Assembly: GCF_009754945.1 (NCBI RefSeq)
Contig: NZ_WPIN01000008.1
Location: 124,001-188,000 of the forward strand
DNA: 64,000 nt
Direction: 5' to 3'
DNA from: Spirosoma arboris
GTDB taxonomy: Bacteria; Bacteroidota; Bacteroidia; Cytophagales; Spirosomataceae
Each line of letters starts with the position of its first letter. Within the stretch, counting starts at the first letter, position 1. Positions 17,988 through 27,041 of this stretch are shown here, one piece after another. A program made the position numbers and the translations under genes. A model generated the notes under the pieces. It made no database searches and was not told the DNA's origin. It saw only the letters and a program-made list of their open reading frames with translations.

Positions 17988-19742
17988 TCAGAACTGATAC
18001 AAAAGTCGTGCTCGTAAGCTAACTGTTGTTTTTTGCTGCCAGTTTTGATCGGGCTGCATTGTAGTCGTAGCAGACTGCATAGGTATATTAATAACGGGGC
18101 TGCCTTGTAAGGCCCAATGCCTGCTGTGCCATTCGATACCAGTACCTAATGTCAGACTACTTATTAAGTCAATCGGCTGTTTTTTATTAATATCAACCTG
18201 GCCAAATGTGCGTTGAGCTTGCTGAAAAGGAGGCAAAGGCAGGCGGCAGTAAAACGTTACATTTTCTGAGTTATTCAGATTCAAATAAGTACCAACGCTT
18301 GACAGCAACGTCAATGATTGATTGAGCGGGATGCGGTAGCCAAGACTGACTGGTATTTGATAACGGATTTGGCGTGTATCAATATTCAGAATGTCGCGTA
18401 ACTGGTCAATTCCAGGGCCAAATTCTTTTTTGAAATCGCGGTGCGTACGATCCTGAAAATCTTCGTCAGTGGTAAACTTGTTTGTGTAGGTGGCCTGGAC
18501 AAATCCCACTCCCAGAGACCAATGTTTACCAAACAGCACTTCAGTAAATGCACCGACATTTTGTGAACTTGCCGCTAGTTCACCTCCTACACCTAGCCGG
18601 AATTGGGTGCCCAAACGTGGTACAGGTTGGCTGGCGGGAGCTGATGATTCCTGCTCCACAACTGCTGGAGTCCACGCTTGTCGTATACGTTTTGATCGCT
18701 GAGCCATCAAAGCACTCCAATTGACCGTCTTTGTCGACAAGGAACGGCTGGTAGCTAGCTCATAAGTTGCTGACGTACCTGTTGCAGCAACCGATTGTTC
18801 AGTTGGTACAGATGGTCTTTCACTACCTGAATTCTTATCGTTCGTAGTGAAATTATTGCTCTTAGCTTCATCCGCCATGCGCTTATCTCCATATGAATTA
18901 GCGTCATACAAGTTATGACGTTGTGTACTGCGGCCCTTTTTGTTCCGATCTGCATTGGCGTTTCCTGCAAGTTGGTTCGTCAATTTTTCATCCCTGGTTG
19001 ATGAATAAGGGCTATTTTTTTCACGGCTTGAGGGGTTATTTGTCGCACCTGTCAATGCAGAAGAAGCAAGCTCAGAGGTATTCTTTTCACTAGTTAAGGG
19101 AGTAGAGGAAACGCCATATGAATCAGTTTTCTGGTTATTGTTTAGGTCATTTTGTTGGCGCGATAAACCCGTCGAAACAGGAGCACGACCCGTTTCGGCA
19201 TAGCGTTGTTCAGGCGGAGCTTCTGTTCGATGACTGGTACGTTCGTCTATAGACTCGAGCCGAGAACGGGAAGGTTCTGGAAGATAACGGGTTATATAAA
19301 CCGTGTCACGCTGACCCGAAAAACCTTGTGGTTGAGTCGAAGCAACCGTTGACTCATGATTTTGCGCAGACGCAGACGAGCTGGAACCATCGGTCTGAGA
19401 TAATGTTGGACGTGCCAGTTCAGGCGACATCGGAGCCACTTGGGCTGAATCGGGCTTTTGTTTCAATTGCCCAATTGTTTGACGTAGCTGGTTAATTTCA
19501 CTCCGTTGCCAGATGCTGAATGAGACTAACGCAACAGTACCGACAGAGGCAGCGGCCATGAGCCAGGGATGAGCTGACCAGACACTACCACCGAACGGTT
19601 GCCCTGTGCCTGCCGAACCAGGCTGAGGTGGCCCAGCCTGCTGAAGCGTGGCCTGCATCCGCGCCCAGTCTTTTTCAGTAAACTCCGGCCGAATACTTTC
19701 CAGTTTTCGCCGGATAATATCGGAAAATCGGTCAGTTTTCAT
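17988..19742 (-). CDS. Sigma-linked protein: cytoplasmic head, one TM helix, C-terminal beta-barrel
   Basis: Protein of 584 residues with four parts. Residues 1-55 (SDIIRRKLESIRPEFTEKDWARMQATLQ) look like the short helical N-terminus of Bacteroidota anti-sigma-like proteins. Residues about 59-78 (WLMAAASVGTVALVSFSIW) form one membrane helix, followed by a short coiled coil (SEINQLRQTIGQLKQ). Residues 100-350 are disordered and rich in S, T, Q and N. Residues about 375-584 alternate like an outer-membrane beta-barrel and end in RARLLYQF with a terminal Phe. It overlaps the upstream ECF sigma gene by 11 nt. I infer a regulator of that sigma factor; how one chain would hold an inner-membrane helix and a barrel is unclear. 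Confidence 0.72.
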   Translation of the reverse strand: MKTDRFSDIIRRKLESIRPEFTEKDWARMQATLQQAGPPQPGSAGTGQPFGGSVWSAHPWLMAAASVGTVALVSFSIWQRSEINQLRQTIGQLKQKPDSAQVAPMSPELARPTLSQTDGSSSSASAQNHESTVASTQPQGFSGQRDTVYITRYLPEPSRSRLESIDERTSHRTEAPPEQRYAETGRAPVSTGLSRQQNDLNNNQKTDSYGVSSTPLTSEKNTSELASSALTGATNNPSSREKNSPYSSTRDEKLTNQLAGNANADRNKKGRSTQRHNLYDANSYGDKRMADEAKSNNFTTNDKNSGSERPSVPTEQSVAATGTSATYELATSRSLSTKTVNWSALMAQRSKRIRQAWTPAVVEQESSAPASQPVPRLGTQFRLGVGGELAASSQNVGAFTEVLFGKHWSLGVGFVQATYTNKFTTDEDFQDRTHRDFKKEFGPGIDQLRDILNIDTRQIRYQIPVSLGYRIPLNQSLTLLSSVGTYLNLNNSENVTFYCRLPLPPFQQAQRTFGQVDINKKQPIDLISSLTLGTGIEWHSRHWALQGSPVINIPMQSATTTMQPDQNWQQKTTVSLRARLLYQF

Positions 19743-20340
19743 GATATGGAATAGTGGCTCCAGAGCCTGAGTTTTCGTAAGATGGATAAGCCTGTTTGAT
19801 GAGTACCTGTAATTTCTGTCGGGCGCGGGCGTAATTGGAGCGTACGGTAGCTTCGTTGTGACTCAATATGCCCGCAATTTCGTGGAGACTATACCCATCG
19901 ACTACGTGCATCATAAACACTGTCCGATAGGTTGGTGTTAGTTGCTGAACCAGTGCGAGAATCTCTTCGGCAGCAATATGATCGACTATGTTTTCGTCAA
20001 AGGCAACCTGTTCACCTGCTTCCAGCGACGTGTGTTGCTCAAAGCGGTGGTTTTTACGGTAATGGCTGATTGCTGTGTTAACCAGAATTGTGCGTAACCA
20101 GGCCTTAAACGGTAATGTTTCATCATAACTGTCTAAATGCTGAAATGCTTTCAGAAACCCTTCGTTTAGTACATCCTCGGCTTCTTCAGTACTTGACGTG
20201 TAGCGCAGGCAGATGCTTTTGGCATAGCCAAAAAACTGCTTAAACAGCGTTCGCTGGGCTCGCGGGTCGTTGACACGGCAAGCCCGTATGACGCTTAGCA
20301 GATCATTATCGGCGAACGGAGACGATTTTCGGAAAAACAA
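19732..20340 (-). CDS. ECF sigma-70 family RNA polymerase sigma factor
   Basis: Alternative sigma factor of 202 residues. Region 2 covers about 20-90 (AQRTLFKQFFGYAKSICLRYT, EEAEDVLNEGFLKAFQHL, PFKAWLRTILVNTAISHYRK) and region 4 about 130-185 (TYRTVFMMHVVDGYSLHEIAGILSHNEATVRSNYARARQKL), the helix-turn-helix for the -35 element. The frame opens with TTG at 20340, with no ATG that keeps region 2 intact, so TTG is the likely start. The downstream gene overlaps by 11 nt and encodes a membrane protein with an anti-sigma-like head, hence translational coupling of regulator and sigma is likely. Confidence 0.9.
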   Translation of the reverse strand: MFFRKSSPFADNDLLSVIRACRVNDPRAQRTLFKQFFGYAKSICLRYTSSTEEAEDVLNEGFLKAFQHLDSYDETLPFKAWLRTILVNTAISHYRKNHRFEQHTSLEAGEQVAFDENIVDHIAAEEILALVQQLTPTYRTVFMMHVVDGYSLHEIAGILSHNEATVRSNYARARQKLQVLIKQAYPSYENSGSGATIPYHEN

Positions 20341-20516
20341 AGTTCGATCGGATTTACGTAAACACCCCTGACATTATTTACCCTACGCGTTTCCAACGAA
20401 TAACGTTGCAATTATTGTTTCGGTTACTAATTATTTTTCTCTATCTATTGCCACAGTTGGGCAAGGAGTTACGTAAAGGAAAGAAACGGGTTTATTCGCC
20501 CCGTTTTTGTTGACTG

Positions 20517-21221
20517 ATGAACGTGTTGGTAATTGGCGATGAACATACCTACGGCTTTGGCCTGCCGGGAGGTAATTTAAGTTATATAGGGCATTTCATT
20601 AAACAGATCAGCCTCGCCAGACAAGCTGTGTCGGTTGATACGTATGCCCATCTGACAATGGCACAGATGTCGTCTACCCTGGCACAGTTACCTCTTAGTC
20701 GATATGATTTAATTATTCTTCAACTTGATGATCGAATCAGCCAGCCGATAACCTTCGATTCGATGAATGTGCCGTGTTTGGCTACACCAACATTGCCTCA
20801 GTCATTAGACCTGCTAGGCGAAGCCACTTTAAAAGAACGGACCAGTCCTTTTAAAGTGCTGGGGAATTTACTGCTTTCGTTAATTCGGCCGCGTCATAAA
20901 ATGGCCTTATCCGTGTTGCTGAAGCAATTACGTCCTTACCGCCACAATGTATTATTGTTGACGCCCTTTCCGTATCGGAATCGGGTTAATCAATGGATTC
21001 GGCAACGGAGTCGGAACTTAGTGTTGGAGGAAGCTAACAAGCAATTATTCAGCGTATTCGATACTGACTTAATTATTCGCCCGCAGGAGGAGTATTTTTT
21101 GGCAAATGACCCTGAACACCTAAGTGCGGTTAGCCATGAGTTAGTGGGTCGTTCGTTATTCGATTTTTATTTATCAGCCCCAACCATTGTTACAATTCAG
21201 GCTATCAGGCGGTATTTTTAA
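20517..21221 (+). CDS. SGNH/GDSL-hydrolase-like protein without the usual serine
   Basis: Cytoplasmic protein of 234 residues with no signal peptide. The N-terminus NVLVIGDEHTYGFGLPGG matches block I of SGNH hydrolases (GDSxT), but the nucleophile position reads E-H instead of S. YDLIILQLDDRIS resembles the strand before block III, and ANDPEHLSAVSHELVGR near 199-215 fits block V with its Asp-x-x-His pair. So fold membership is plausible while ordinary ester hydrolysis is doubtful. AAGGAG about 50 nt upstream is too far to be its ribosome-binding site. It stands alone, convergent with a GH88 gene across a long inverted repeat. Confidence 0.6.
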   Translation: MNVLVIGDEHTYGFGLPGGNLSYIGHFIKQISLARQAVSVDTYAHLTMAQMSSTLAQLPLSRYDLIILQLDDRISQPITFDSMNVPCLATPTLPQSLDLLGEATLKERTSPFKVLGNLLLSLIRPRHKMALSVLLKQLRPYRHNVLLLTPFPYRNRVNQWIRQRSRNLVLEEANKQLFSVFDTDLIIRPQEEYFLANDPEHLSAVSHELVGRSLFDFYLSAPTIVTIQAIRRYF

Positions 21222-21297
21222 GTAATAGTTTCAGGTTCAAGGGTTTAGGTTTCCAAATCGTAAACCTGAACCCTTGAACCTGAAACTATTACTTAAA
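21217..21297. repeat. 36-bp heptad-array inverted repeat covering two stop codons
   Basis: Arms 21217-21252 and 21262-21297 are complementary at 35 of 36 positions with a 9-nt loop. The left arm contains tandem 7-mers GTTTCAG, GTTCAAG, GGTTTAG, GTTT. The stop codons of both convergent genes lie inside the arms, and the last residues of the GH88 protein are encoded by the right arm. Confidence 0.9.
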
Positions 21298-22467
21298 GCC
21301 GGGCTTTTTCTGAAGAGCGTCGTAACGTAACAATGCTTCCAGATAGTAGTAGTCAGCGTAGATTATGGGCGTATCTACTTCACTCTTTTGGGGTTTATGC
21401 CCTACGCTGTGCTTCAGAATAAAATTGTTATTCTCCCCCAAATTGGCCTTATAAGCTGGACTAGACAAGCTCTCCAACATCTTCACCGCAGATTGGTAAT
21501 ACGTCTTTGCCGATGGTCCGCCGTAAGTGCAGAGCTCCAATAGCGCCGAAGCCGTAATAGCACCTGCCGAGGCATCCCGTTCTTCATTTGGAATGTTAGG
21601 CGCATTGAAATCCCAATATGGAATCTTGTCGGCGGGTAGGTTTGGGTGATTCAGATAAAAATCGGCAATATGGCGAGCGAAATCCAGGTACTTTTTGTCT
21701 TTCGTTTCACGATACATGACTGTGTATCCGTACAATCCCCACGCTTGTCCCCGTGCCCAGGCTGAATTATCGGCATAACCCTGTGCTGTTTTCTTAGCGG
21801 CCACTGTACCATCTGGATTATAACAAACCACGTGATAGCTGCTATAATCGGGCCGATAATGGTTTTTCATCGTATTATCGGCGTGCGTAACAGAGAGATT
21901 ATAAAAGGTCTTGTTGCCCGAAACCCGCGCAGCCCAGAATAAGAATTCCAGATTCATCATGTTATCGATGATAACCGGATAAGTGTAGCTCTGAAATTTA
22001 TTCCATGATTTAATTACCCCAACCTTCGGATCGAAGCGGGTAGATAATGACTCGGCACCGGTCAGTAAAATAGGGGGATATATTGGATTTTTGGTGAGTC
22101 GGTACCCATTACCGAAAGGGCAATAAAGCATGAATCCTAAGTCATGGGTTCCAGTATTGTATTGCTCTTTAGCGACTGCCATCGTCCATTTGTGGGCAGC
22201 CGCTTTCCATACTGGCGCTTTGGTCCGTTCGTAAATGTGCCAGAGCGAACCACCAAAGAAGCCACTGCACCACCAATCCGATTTTCGGTCATCGGGCGTG
22301 CCGTCGGGCTTCGTTGACTGGGGAAATTTGGTAGTATCTGGGTGGCTTTTTAGCATCAATTCATACTGCTTAGCAGCAAAAGCAAATTCTTTATCGACGT
22401 TTAGAGGTGTTTGCGCAAAGGCGACAGGTCCAAGTAATAGCAGAAAAAAATAGAAATAACGTTTCAT
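21289..22467 (-). CDS. GH88 unsaturated glucuronyl hydrolase, secreted
   Basis: Periplasmic enzyme that removes the unsaturated uronic acid left on oligosaccharides by polysaccharide lyases, acting by hydration of the double bond. Signal peptide MKRYFYFFLLLLGPVAFAQ. The (alpha/alpha)6 barrel shows D109 in GTHDLGFML and D168 in PVIIDNMMNLEFL, matching the two catalytic aspartates of the Bacillus enzyme, plus WARGQAWGLYGY and RDASAGAITASALLEL. Length 392 is normal. The protein's last residues are encoded within the inverted repeat at 21217-21297. A GH105 enzyme of related chemistry is 8 kb away, but no lyase gene is in the window. Confidence 0.9.
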   Translation of the reverse strand: MKRYFYFFLLLLGPVAFAQTPLNVDKEFAFAAKQYELMLKSHPDTTKFPQSTKPDGTPDDRKSDWWCSGFFGGSLWHIYERTKAPVWKAAAHKWTMAVAKEQYNTGTHDLGFMLYCPFGNGYRLTKNPIYPPILLTGAESLSTRFDPKVGVIKSWNKFQSYTYPVIIDNMMNLEFLFWAARVSGNKTFYNLSVTHADNTMKNHYRPDYSSYHVVCYNPDGTVAAKKTAQGYADNSAWARGQAWGLYGYTVMYRETKDKKYLDFARHIADFYLNHPNLPADKIPYWDFNAPNIPNEERDASAGAITASALLELCTYGGPSAKTYYQSAVKMLESLSSPAYKANLGENNNFILKHSVGHKPQKSEVDTPIIYADYYYLEALLRYDALQKKPGFK

Positions 22468-22601
22468 GCGAATTCGTGCGAAGGGCCAATGGTTGGTGAA
22501 AGATGGCCCAAAAGGAAATAAGTACGAAAACTATTATTTATAACCGATACAAGAACTATTTTTTGTTGAGAACCAAGAGCGAATGGCGCTAAACGCAAGC
22601 A

Positions 22602-22630
22602 GGGCGAATCTGAATTACTCAGATTCACCC
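22602..22630 (-). terminator. Hairpin downstream of the RND pump gene
   Basis: GGGCGAATCTGA (22602-22613) and TCAGATTCACCC (22619-22630) form a 12-bp stem with one G-U pair and a 5-nt loop, 27 bp after the pump stop codon. No long T-run follows on the minus strand, so strength is uncertain. Confidence 0.5.
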
Positions 22631-22656
22631 CACTTAATATTGGTACATATATCCAC

Positions 22657-25600
22657 TTACACCGGCACAGCTACTGGCGCAGGCTTCGGCGTATTGTCTA
22701 GGTGAGGTTCTTCTGGTTTTACATCCTTCCGGCGACTCATGTAAGTGTAAATAACAGGTACAACATAGAGCGTCAAAATGAGTGAGAATATGAGTCCACC
22801 CACGATTACAATCCCGAGTGGTACCCGACTTTTAGAGGCCGAACCTAAGGCCATAGCTAATGGCAAGGCCCCAAAGGCTGCTACCAGCGTTGTCATCAGA
22901 ATTGGGCGTAACCGTAGCGCTGCCGATTCTGCGGCTGCCTCAAATTTATTTTTTCCTGTTAGTCGCTGTTCGTTAGCAAATTCCACAATCAGGATACCAT
23001 TCTTGGTAACTAATCCCACGAGCATGATGATACCAATCTGACTGAAAATGTTCAGTGTCTGGTTAAACATCCAAAGCGAGAATACTGCTCCAGCCAGCGC
23101 CAACGGTACTGTAATCATGATAATGAGTGGATCTACAAACGAATCAAACTGGGCCGCCAGCACTAAGTAAACCAGAATCAGCGCCAGACCGAATGCAAAT
23201 AACGTATTCGACGAACTTTCGGCATAGTCGCGTGAAGGACCTGAAAGCGCTGTCTGAAAGGTTTGGTCGAGTGTTCGGGCAGCAATCGCACGCATGGCAT
23301 CGACACCATCGCCAACTGTTTTACCAGGAGCTAGCCCTGCCGACACCGTGGCTGATTTAAAGCGGTTAAAGTGATACACCTGCGGTGGGCTACTGACTTC
23401 CTGAAATTTCACCAGGTTATCCAGCTGAATAAGCTGACCATTATTTGAGCGAACGTAGAACGAAGCTAGGTCAACGGGAGCATCGCGATCGGCCCGGTCT
23501 ACCTGACCTATTACCTGATATTGCTTTCCATTCATCAGGAAATATGCCAGACGGCGGTTACTGAGTGCCAGCTGTAGCGTTTGGGCCACATCCTGCACCG
23601 AAACTCCCAGATTGGTCGCTTTCTCGCGCTCAATGGTAATGTTCAATTCTGGCTTATTGAATTTTAGATCAACGTCGGAGTTTAGGAACGTCGGATCTTT
23701 CTGTACCTCATCCAGGAAAGCAGGTAACCTCTCTCGCAGCTTTTCAAAATTCAGGTTCTGAATAACAAACTGAACAGGCAAACCACCCCCACGTCCAACC
23801 TGAATCGTCTGATCCTGTGTGGCGAACATGCGGGCTTCGCTAAACTTTTTAAGATTCTTCGTTAAGTAATCCACAATGTCCTGCTGCGACCGTTTACGAT
23901 CTTCAGCATCAACCATGTTCAACATTACGAAGGATGAGTTAACCGCTCCTGCTCCTGAAAAACCGGGTGCTACAACGCTAAAAGCCAGTTTGTTTTCTGG
24001 AATGGAGTCAAGTACAAACTGTAGGACACGGTCGGTTAGCGCAGACTGGGCTTCAAAGCTGGTTCCTTCTGGGGATGTAATCGCGATACGAGTTCGGCCT
24101 CTATCTTCGAGTGGAGCTAACTCCGATTTGAGCAACGAACCCAGACCAAAAATCAGCAATAAACAGGCAACAATCATGGCAAAAGCCCAACCTCGCTTGC
24201 GCATGAAACCCATGAGCGAATCGCGGTACGAATTGTCCAGCCACTCAAAAAATGGTTCTGTTTTTCGATAAAACCAGGACTGGCCGTGATTTTTACTAGT
24301 TAGCTTAACACTTAACACGGGGGTCAGTGTAAGAGATACAAAAGCCGAAATCAACACGGCTCCAGCCACCACAATACCAAATTCACGGAACAGACGCCCA
24401 ACGAAACCTTGCAGGAAGATAATCGGCAGGAACACAATTGCCAGCGTGATCGACGTCGAAATAACCGCAAAGAAGATTTCGTTGGAGCCTTCTTTAGCCG
24501 CTTCTTCGGTATCCATGCCCTCTTCAATCTTTTTGAAGATATTTTCCGTGACTACGATACCATCATCTACCACAAGCCCCGTTGCCAGTACGATTCCCAA
24601 CAGCGTTAAGACGTTAATACTGAAGTCGGCCAGGTACATGATAAAGAAGGCACCGATCAGTGATACGGGAATATCAATCAGCGGACGGAATGCAATCAGC
24701 CAGTCGCGGAAGAAGAAATAAATGACCAGTACAACCAGTACAAATGAAATCAGCAGCGTTTCGCCTACTTCTTCAATAGCCCGTCGGATGAAGATACTTC
24801 GGTCGGTACCAACAAAGACAATAATATCCGGTGGAAGATCTTTCTTTAGCTGATCAAACCGTTTGTAGAACTCATCGGCGATACTTACGTAGTTGGCACC
24901 CGGCTGAGGAATCAGCGCCAGAATAACCCCCACGGCTCCGTTCTGTTTGGAGTTTGTTTCCTCATTTTCTGCTCCTAACACCGCATAACCAACATCTTTG
25001 AAACGGATGATCTGGTTACTCGTCTGCCGAAGAATCAGGTTATTGAAATCATCTTCAGTTGTTAATCGACCAACTGCTTTTACGGTTAGTTCAGTCGTAT
25101 TGCCATAGACCTTACCGCCAGGTAATTCAACGTTTTGTGAGGTCAGCGCATTCTGAATGTCCTGCGAAGTCAGCCTGTAGGCCGACATTTTGATGGGATC
25201 AATCCAAAGACGCATGGCCTGGCGTTTGAGACCATAGATATTGGCCTGGCTAACACCTGGAATGGTTTGTAGCCGCTCCTGAAGTACGTTTTCGGCATAG
25301 TCCGACAACTGCGTTGCACTACGGGTTGTACTCTGAACGTTCATGAAAATGATCGGTTCCGAGTTGGCATCCGCTTTGGTAACAACCGGTGGAGCATCAA
25401 TGTCCTGAGGAAGCTGTCGCTGAGCCTGCGATACCTTGTCACGCACATCGTTGGCAGCTTGTTCCAGGTTCGCATCGAGGTTAAACTCAACGGTAATCGT
25501 GCTGGCTCCTAAAGCACTAATCGACGAAATCGTTCGAATTCCTTCGATACTGTTCAGTGATTTCTCAATAGGCTCCGTAATCTGCGACTCAATAATTTCG

Positions 25601-25767
25601 GGGTTTGCTCCCGTATAGTTTGTTCGGACCGAAATGACCGGTGGGTCAATTGCCGGATATTCACGTACACCGAGAAACGTAAAGCCGATGACGCCGAATA
25701 GCACGATTACGATGGACATTACCATCGCGAAAACGGGCCGGTTTAAGCTTAATTCGGGTAGACTCAT
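22657..25767 (-). CDS. RND multidrug efflux pump, AcrB/HAE1 type
   Basis: Proton-driven inner-membrane pump subunit of 1036 residues. It has the N-terminal SLPELSLNRPVFAMVMSIVIV, helix 4 GIVLATGLVVDDGIVVTENI with the paired D401/D402 of the proton relay, and a second helix cluster near the C-terminus (QIGIIMLVGLVTKNGILIVEF). These are the marks of the hydrophobe/amphiphile exporter group rather than the metal group. The adaptor gene is 31 bp upstream on the same strand; no TolC-type outer-membrane gene is in this operon, so the complex must borrow one. Cargo unknown. Confidence 0.92.
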   Translation of the reverse strand: MSLPELSLNRPVFAMVMSIVIVLFGVIGFTFLGVREYPAIDPPVISVRTNYTGANPEIIESQITEPIEKSLNSIEGIRTISSISALGASTITVEFNLDANLEQAANDVRDKVSQAQRQLPQDIDAPPVVTKADANSEPIIFMNVQSTTRSATQLSDYAENVLQERLQTIPGVSQANIYGLKRQAMRLWIDPIKMSAYRLTSQDIQNALTSQNVELPGGKVYGNTTELTVKAVGRLTTEDDFNNLILRQTSNQIIRFKDVGYAVLGAENEETNSKQNGAVGVILALIPQPGANYVSIADEFYKRFDQLKKDLPPDIIVFVGTDRSIFIRRAIEEVGETLLISFVLVVLVIYFFFRDWLIAFRPLIDIPVSLIGAFFIMYLADFSINVLTLLGIVLATGLVVDDGIVVTENIFKKIEEGMDTEEAAKEGSNEIFFAVISTSITLAIVFLPIIFLQGFVGRLFREFGIVVAGAVLISAFVSLTLTPVLSVKLTSKNHGQSWFYRKTEPFFEWLDNSYRDSLMGFMRKRGWAFAMIVACLLLIFGLGSLLKSELAPLEDRGRTRIAITSPEGTSFEAQSALTDRVLQFVLDSIPENKLAFSVVAPGFSGAGAVNSSFVMLNMVDAEDRKRSQQDIVDYLTKNLKKFSEARMFATQDQTIQVGRGGGLPVQFVIQNLNFEKLRERLPAFLDEVQKDPTFLNSDVDLKFNKPELNITIEREKATNLGVSVQDVAQTLQLALSNRRLAYFLMNGKQYQVIGQVDRADRDAPVDLASFYVRSNNGQLIQLDNLVKFQEVSSPPQVYHFNRFKSATVSAGLAPGKTVGDGVDAMRAIAARTLDQTFQTALSGPSRDYAESSSNTLFAFGLALILVYLVLAAQFDSFVDPLIIMITVPLALAGAVFSLWMFNQTLNIFSQIGIIMLVGLVTKNGILIVEFANEQRLTGKNKFEAAAESAALRLRPILMTTLVAAFGALPLAMALGSASKSRVPLGIVIVGGLIFSLILTLYVVPVIYTYMSRRKDVKPEEPHLDNTPKPAPVAVPV

Positions 25768-25798
25768 TTTCTTGTTGAGTTTGACACAGTAAACGTAT

Positions 25799-26944
25799 TT
25801 ACTTACTCGCTATTTTAAGGCTGTTACCTGACACGGTTATAACTTTACCAATCTTGACAGGAGCATCTGGTTTCAAGAACAGCAAACCCGTTGTGGCTAC
25901 CGTGTCTCCAACGCTTAAGCCCGACAGAATCTGAATGACACCTTCTGTGCGGAGGCCTGTTTTCACATCTTTAAATACTGCTTTGCCGTTTTTCACCACG
26001 ATTACTTGATTCGTGCGCGTTTGGGGAATAACTGCCTGAGTTGGTACCACCAAGCTATTATTATTCTGAACCGTTAACGTTACTCTCGCAAATGCGCCAG
26101 GCCGAAACTGCGCGTTTGCATTATTAACTCGTGCCCGAATCTTGAGGTTACGCGTTTGCTCTTCTACCCCCGGTTCAATTGCATAGACTACACCCTGGCT
26201 TGGTGTTGAAACGCCATCTACTACAAACGAAATCTGGCTTCCATTGTGTACGGCCTGACCGTATTTTTCAGGAATCGAAAAGTCGAGTTTGAGCGATGAT
26301 ATTTGTTGCAATCGGGCAATAAGGGTACTCGGCGATACGACAGCGCCATTACTTACATTTCGCAAACCGATTACACCCGAGAACGGAGCCCGAATCTCAG
26401 TTCGTTGCAAGTTGGCTTTAACTAATTCAATATCAGCTAGTGATGATCGTAAATTGGTCGTTACGATGTCATACTCCTGTTGGCTTATACCCCCTCGTGA
26501 CAGCAGTTGTTTGTTACGTTCTTCAGTACGCAGAGCATTGTCGGCCTGTGCCTGAAGTTTTAACAATTGAGCTTTCAGATCAGCATCAAAGAGCTTTACT
26601 AATAGAGCACCTTTGGCCACCGAATGCCCTTCCTGAATGTTAAGTTGGGTAATGCGCGCCGAAATTTCGGGATATATATCTACTTGTTCGGCAGCCAGTA
26701 ACGAACCACCGGATACAATATCTTCCCGAAGCTGTTGGGATATAACGACAAAACCATTGACGCTGGCAGGCGCCCCCCCACCGGGACCACCTTTGCCACC
26801 TCCGCCTTTTCCTTCACCACCACCTTTACCGCCCCCGCCTTGGGCACCTCCAGTGGCTCCGGGAGCTGGGTGTAAAACCTTATTGTAGTAAATGATCCCG
26901 CCGAGTACAGCAGCGACGAGAATGAGAGCAATCCATCTTTTCAC
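25799..26944 (-). CDS. RND efflux periplasmic adaptor (membrane fusion protein)
   Basis: Links the pump encoded 31 bp downstream to an outer-membrane channel. Residues 1-22 are an uncleaved-type anchor or signal (MKRWIALILVAAVLGGIIYY). Residues 30-60 are almost only Gly and Lys (GGGGKGGGEGKGGGG), an unusual flexible linker. The body has the adaptor order: barrel-sandwich half motif DIYPEISARITQLNIQEGHSV, alpha hairpin (about 120-165), second half RAPFSGVIGLRNVSNGAVVSP, then beta-barrel and membrane-proximal domains ending at 381. A good TTG-N19-TAGCTTTG promoter lies 68-97 bp upstream. Confidence 0.9.
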   Translation of the reverse strand: MKRWIALILVAAVLGGIIYYNKVLHPAPGATGGAQGGGGKGGGEGKGGGGKGGPGGGAPASVNGFVVISQQLREDIVSGGSLLAAEQVDIYPEISARITQLNIQEGHSVAKGALLVKLFDADLKAQLLKLQAQADNALRTEERNKQLLSRGGISQQEYDIVTTNLRSSLADIELVKANLQRTEIRAPFSGVIGLRNVSNGAVVSPSTLIARLQQISSLKLDFSIPEKYGQAVHNGSQISFVVDGVSTPSQGVVYAIEPGVEEQTRNLKIRARVNNANAQFRPGAFARVTLTVQNNNSLVVPTQAVIPQTRTNQVIVVKNGKAVFKDVKTGLRTEGVIQILSGLSVGDTVATTGLLFLKPDAPVKIGKVITVSGNSLKIASK

Positions 26945-27011
26945 AGGGTAATAATTTGCAAGAGGAAACTTAATTTTTAACGGTTAAAAGTCCGTGAATG
27001 TTCTTAAACTG

Positions 27012-27041
27012 CAAAGCTATTAATGTTGACGACTTTATCAA
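27012..27041 (-). promoter_or_regulatory. Bacteroidota-type promoter for the RND operon
   Basis: On the minus strand: TTG (27041-27039), 19 nt, then TAGCTTTG (27019-27012). This matches the TTG-N(19-20)-TAnnTTTG consensus of the primary sigma of Bacteroidota exactly. Transcription would begin near 27005, about 60 nt before the adaptor ATG. Confidence 0.7.

Noticed and set aside
21228..21252. GGTTTAG-like heptamers resembling plant telomere repeats
   Set aside because: Only two or three degenerate copies within a hairpin at convergent stop codons; other hairpins use unrelated heptamers, so no telomere is meant.
26760..26880. C/G-rich stretch that might be a simple repeat or frameshift
   Set aside because: It codes in frame for the Gly/Lys linker of the RND adaptor and both neighbours remain in frame.
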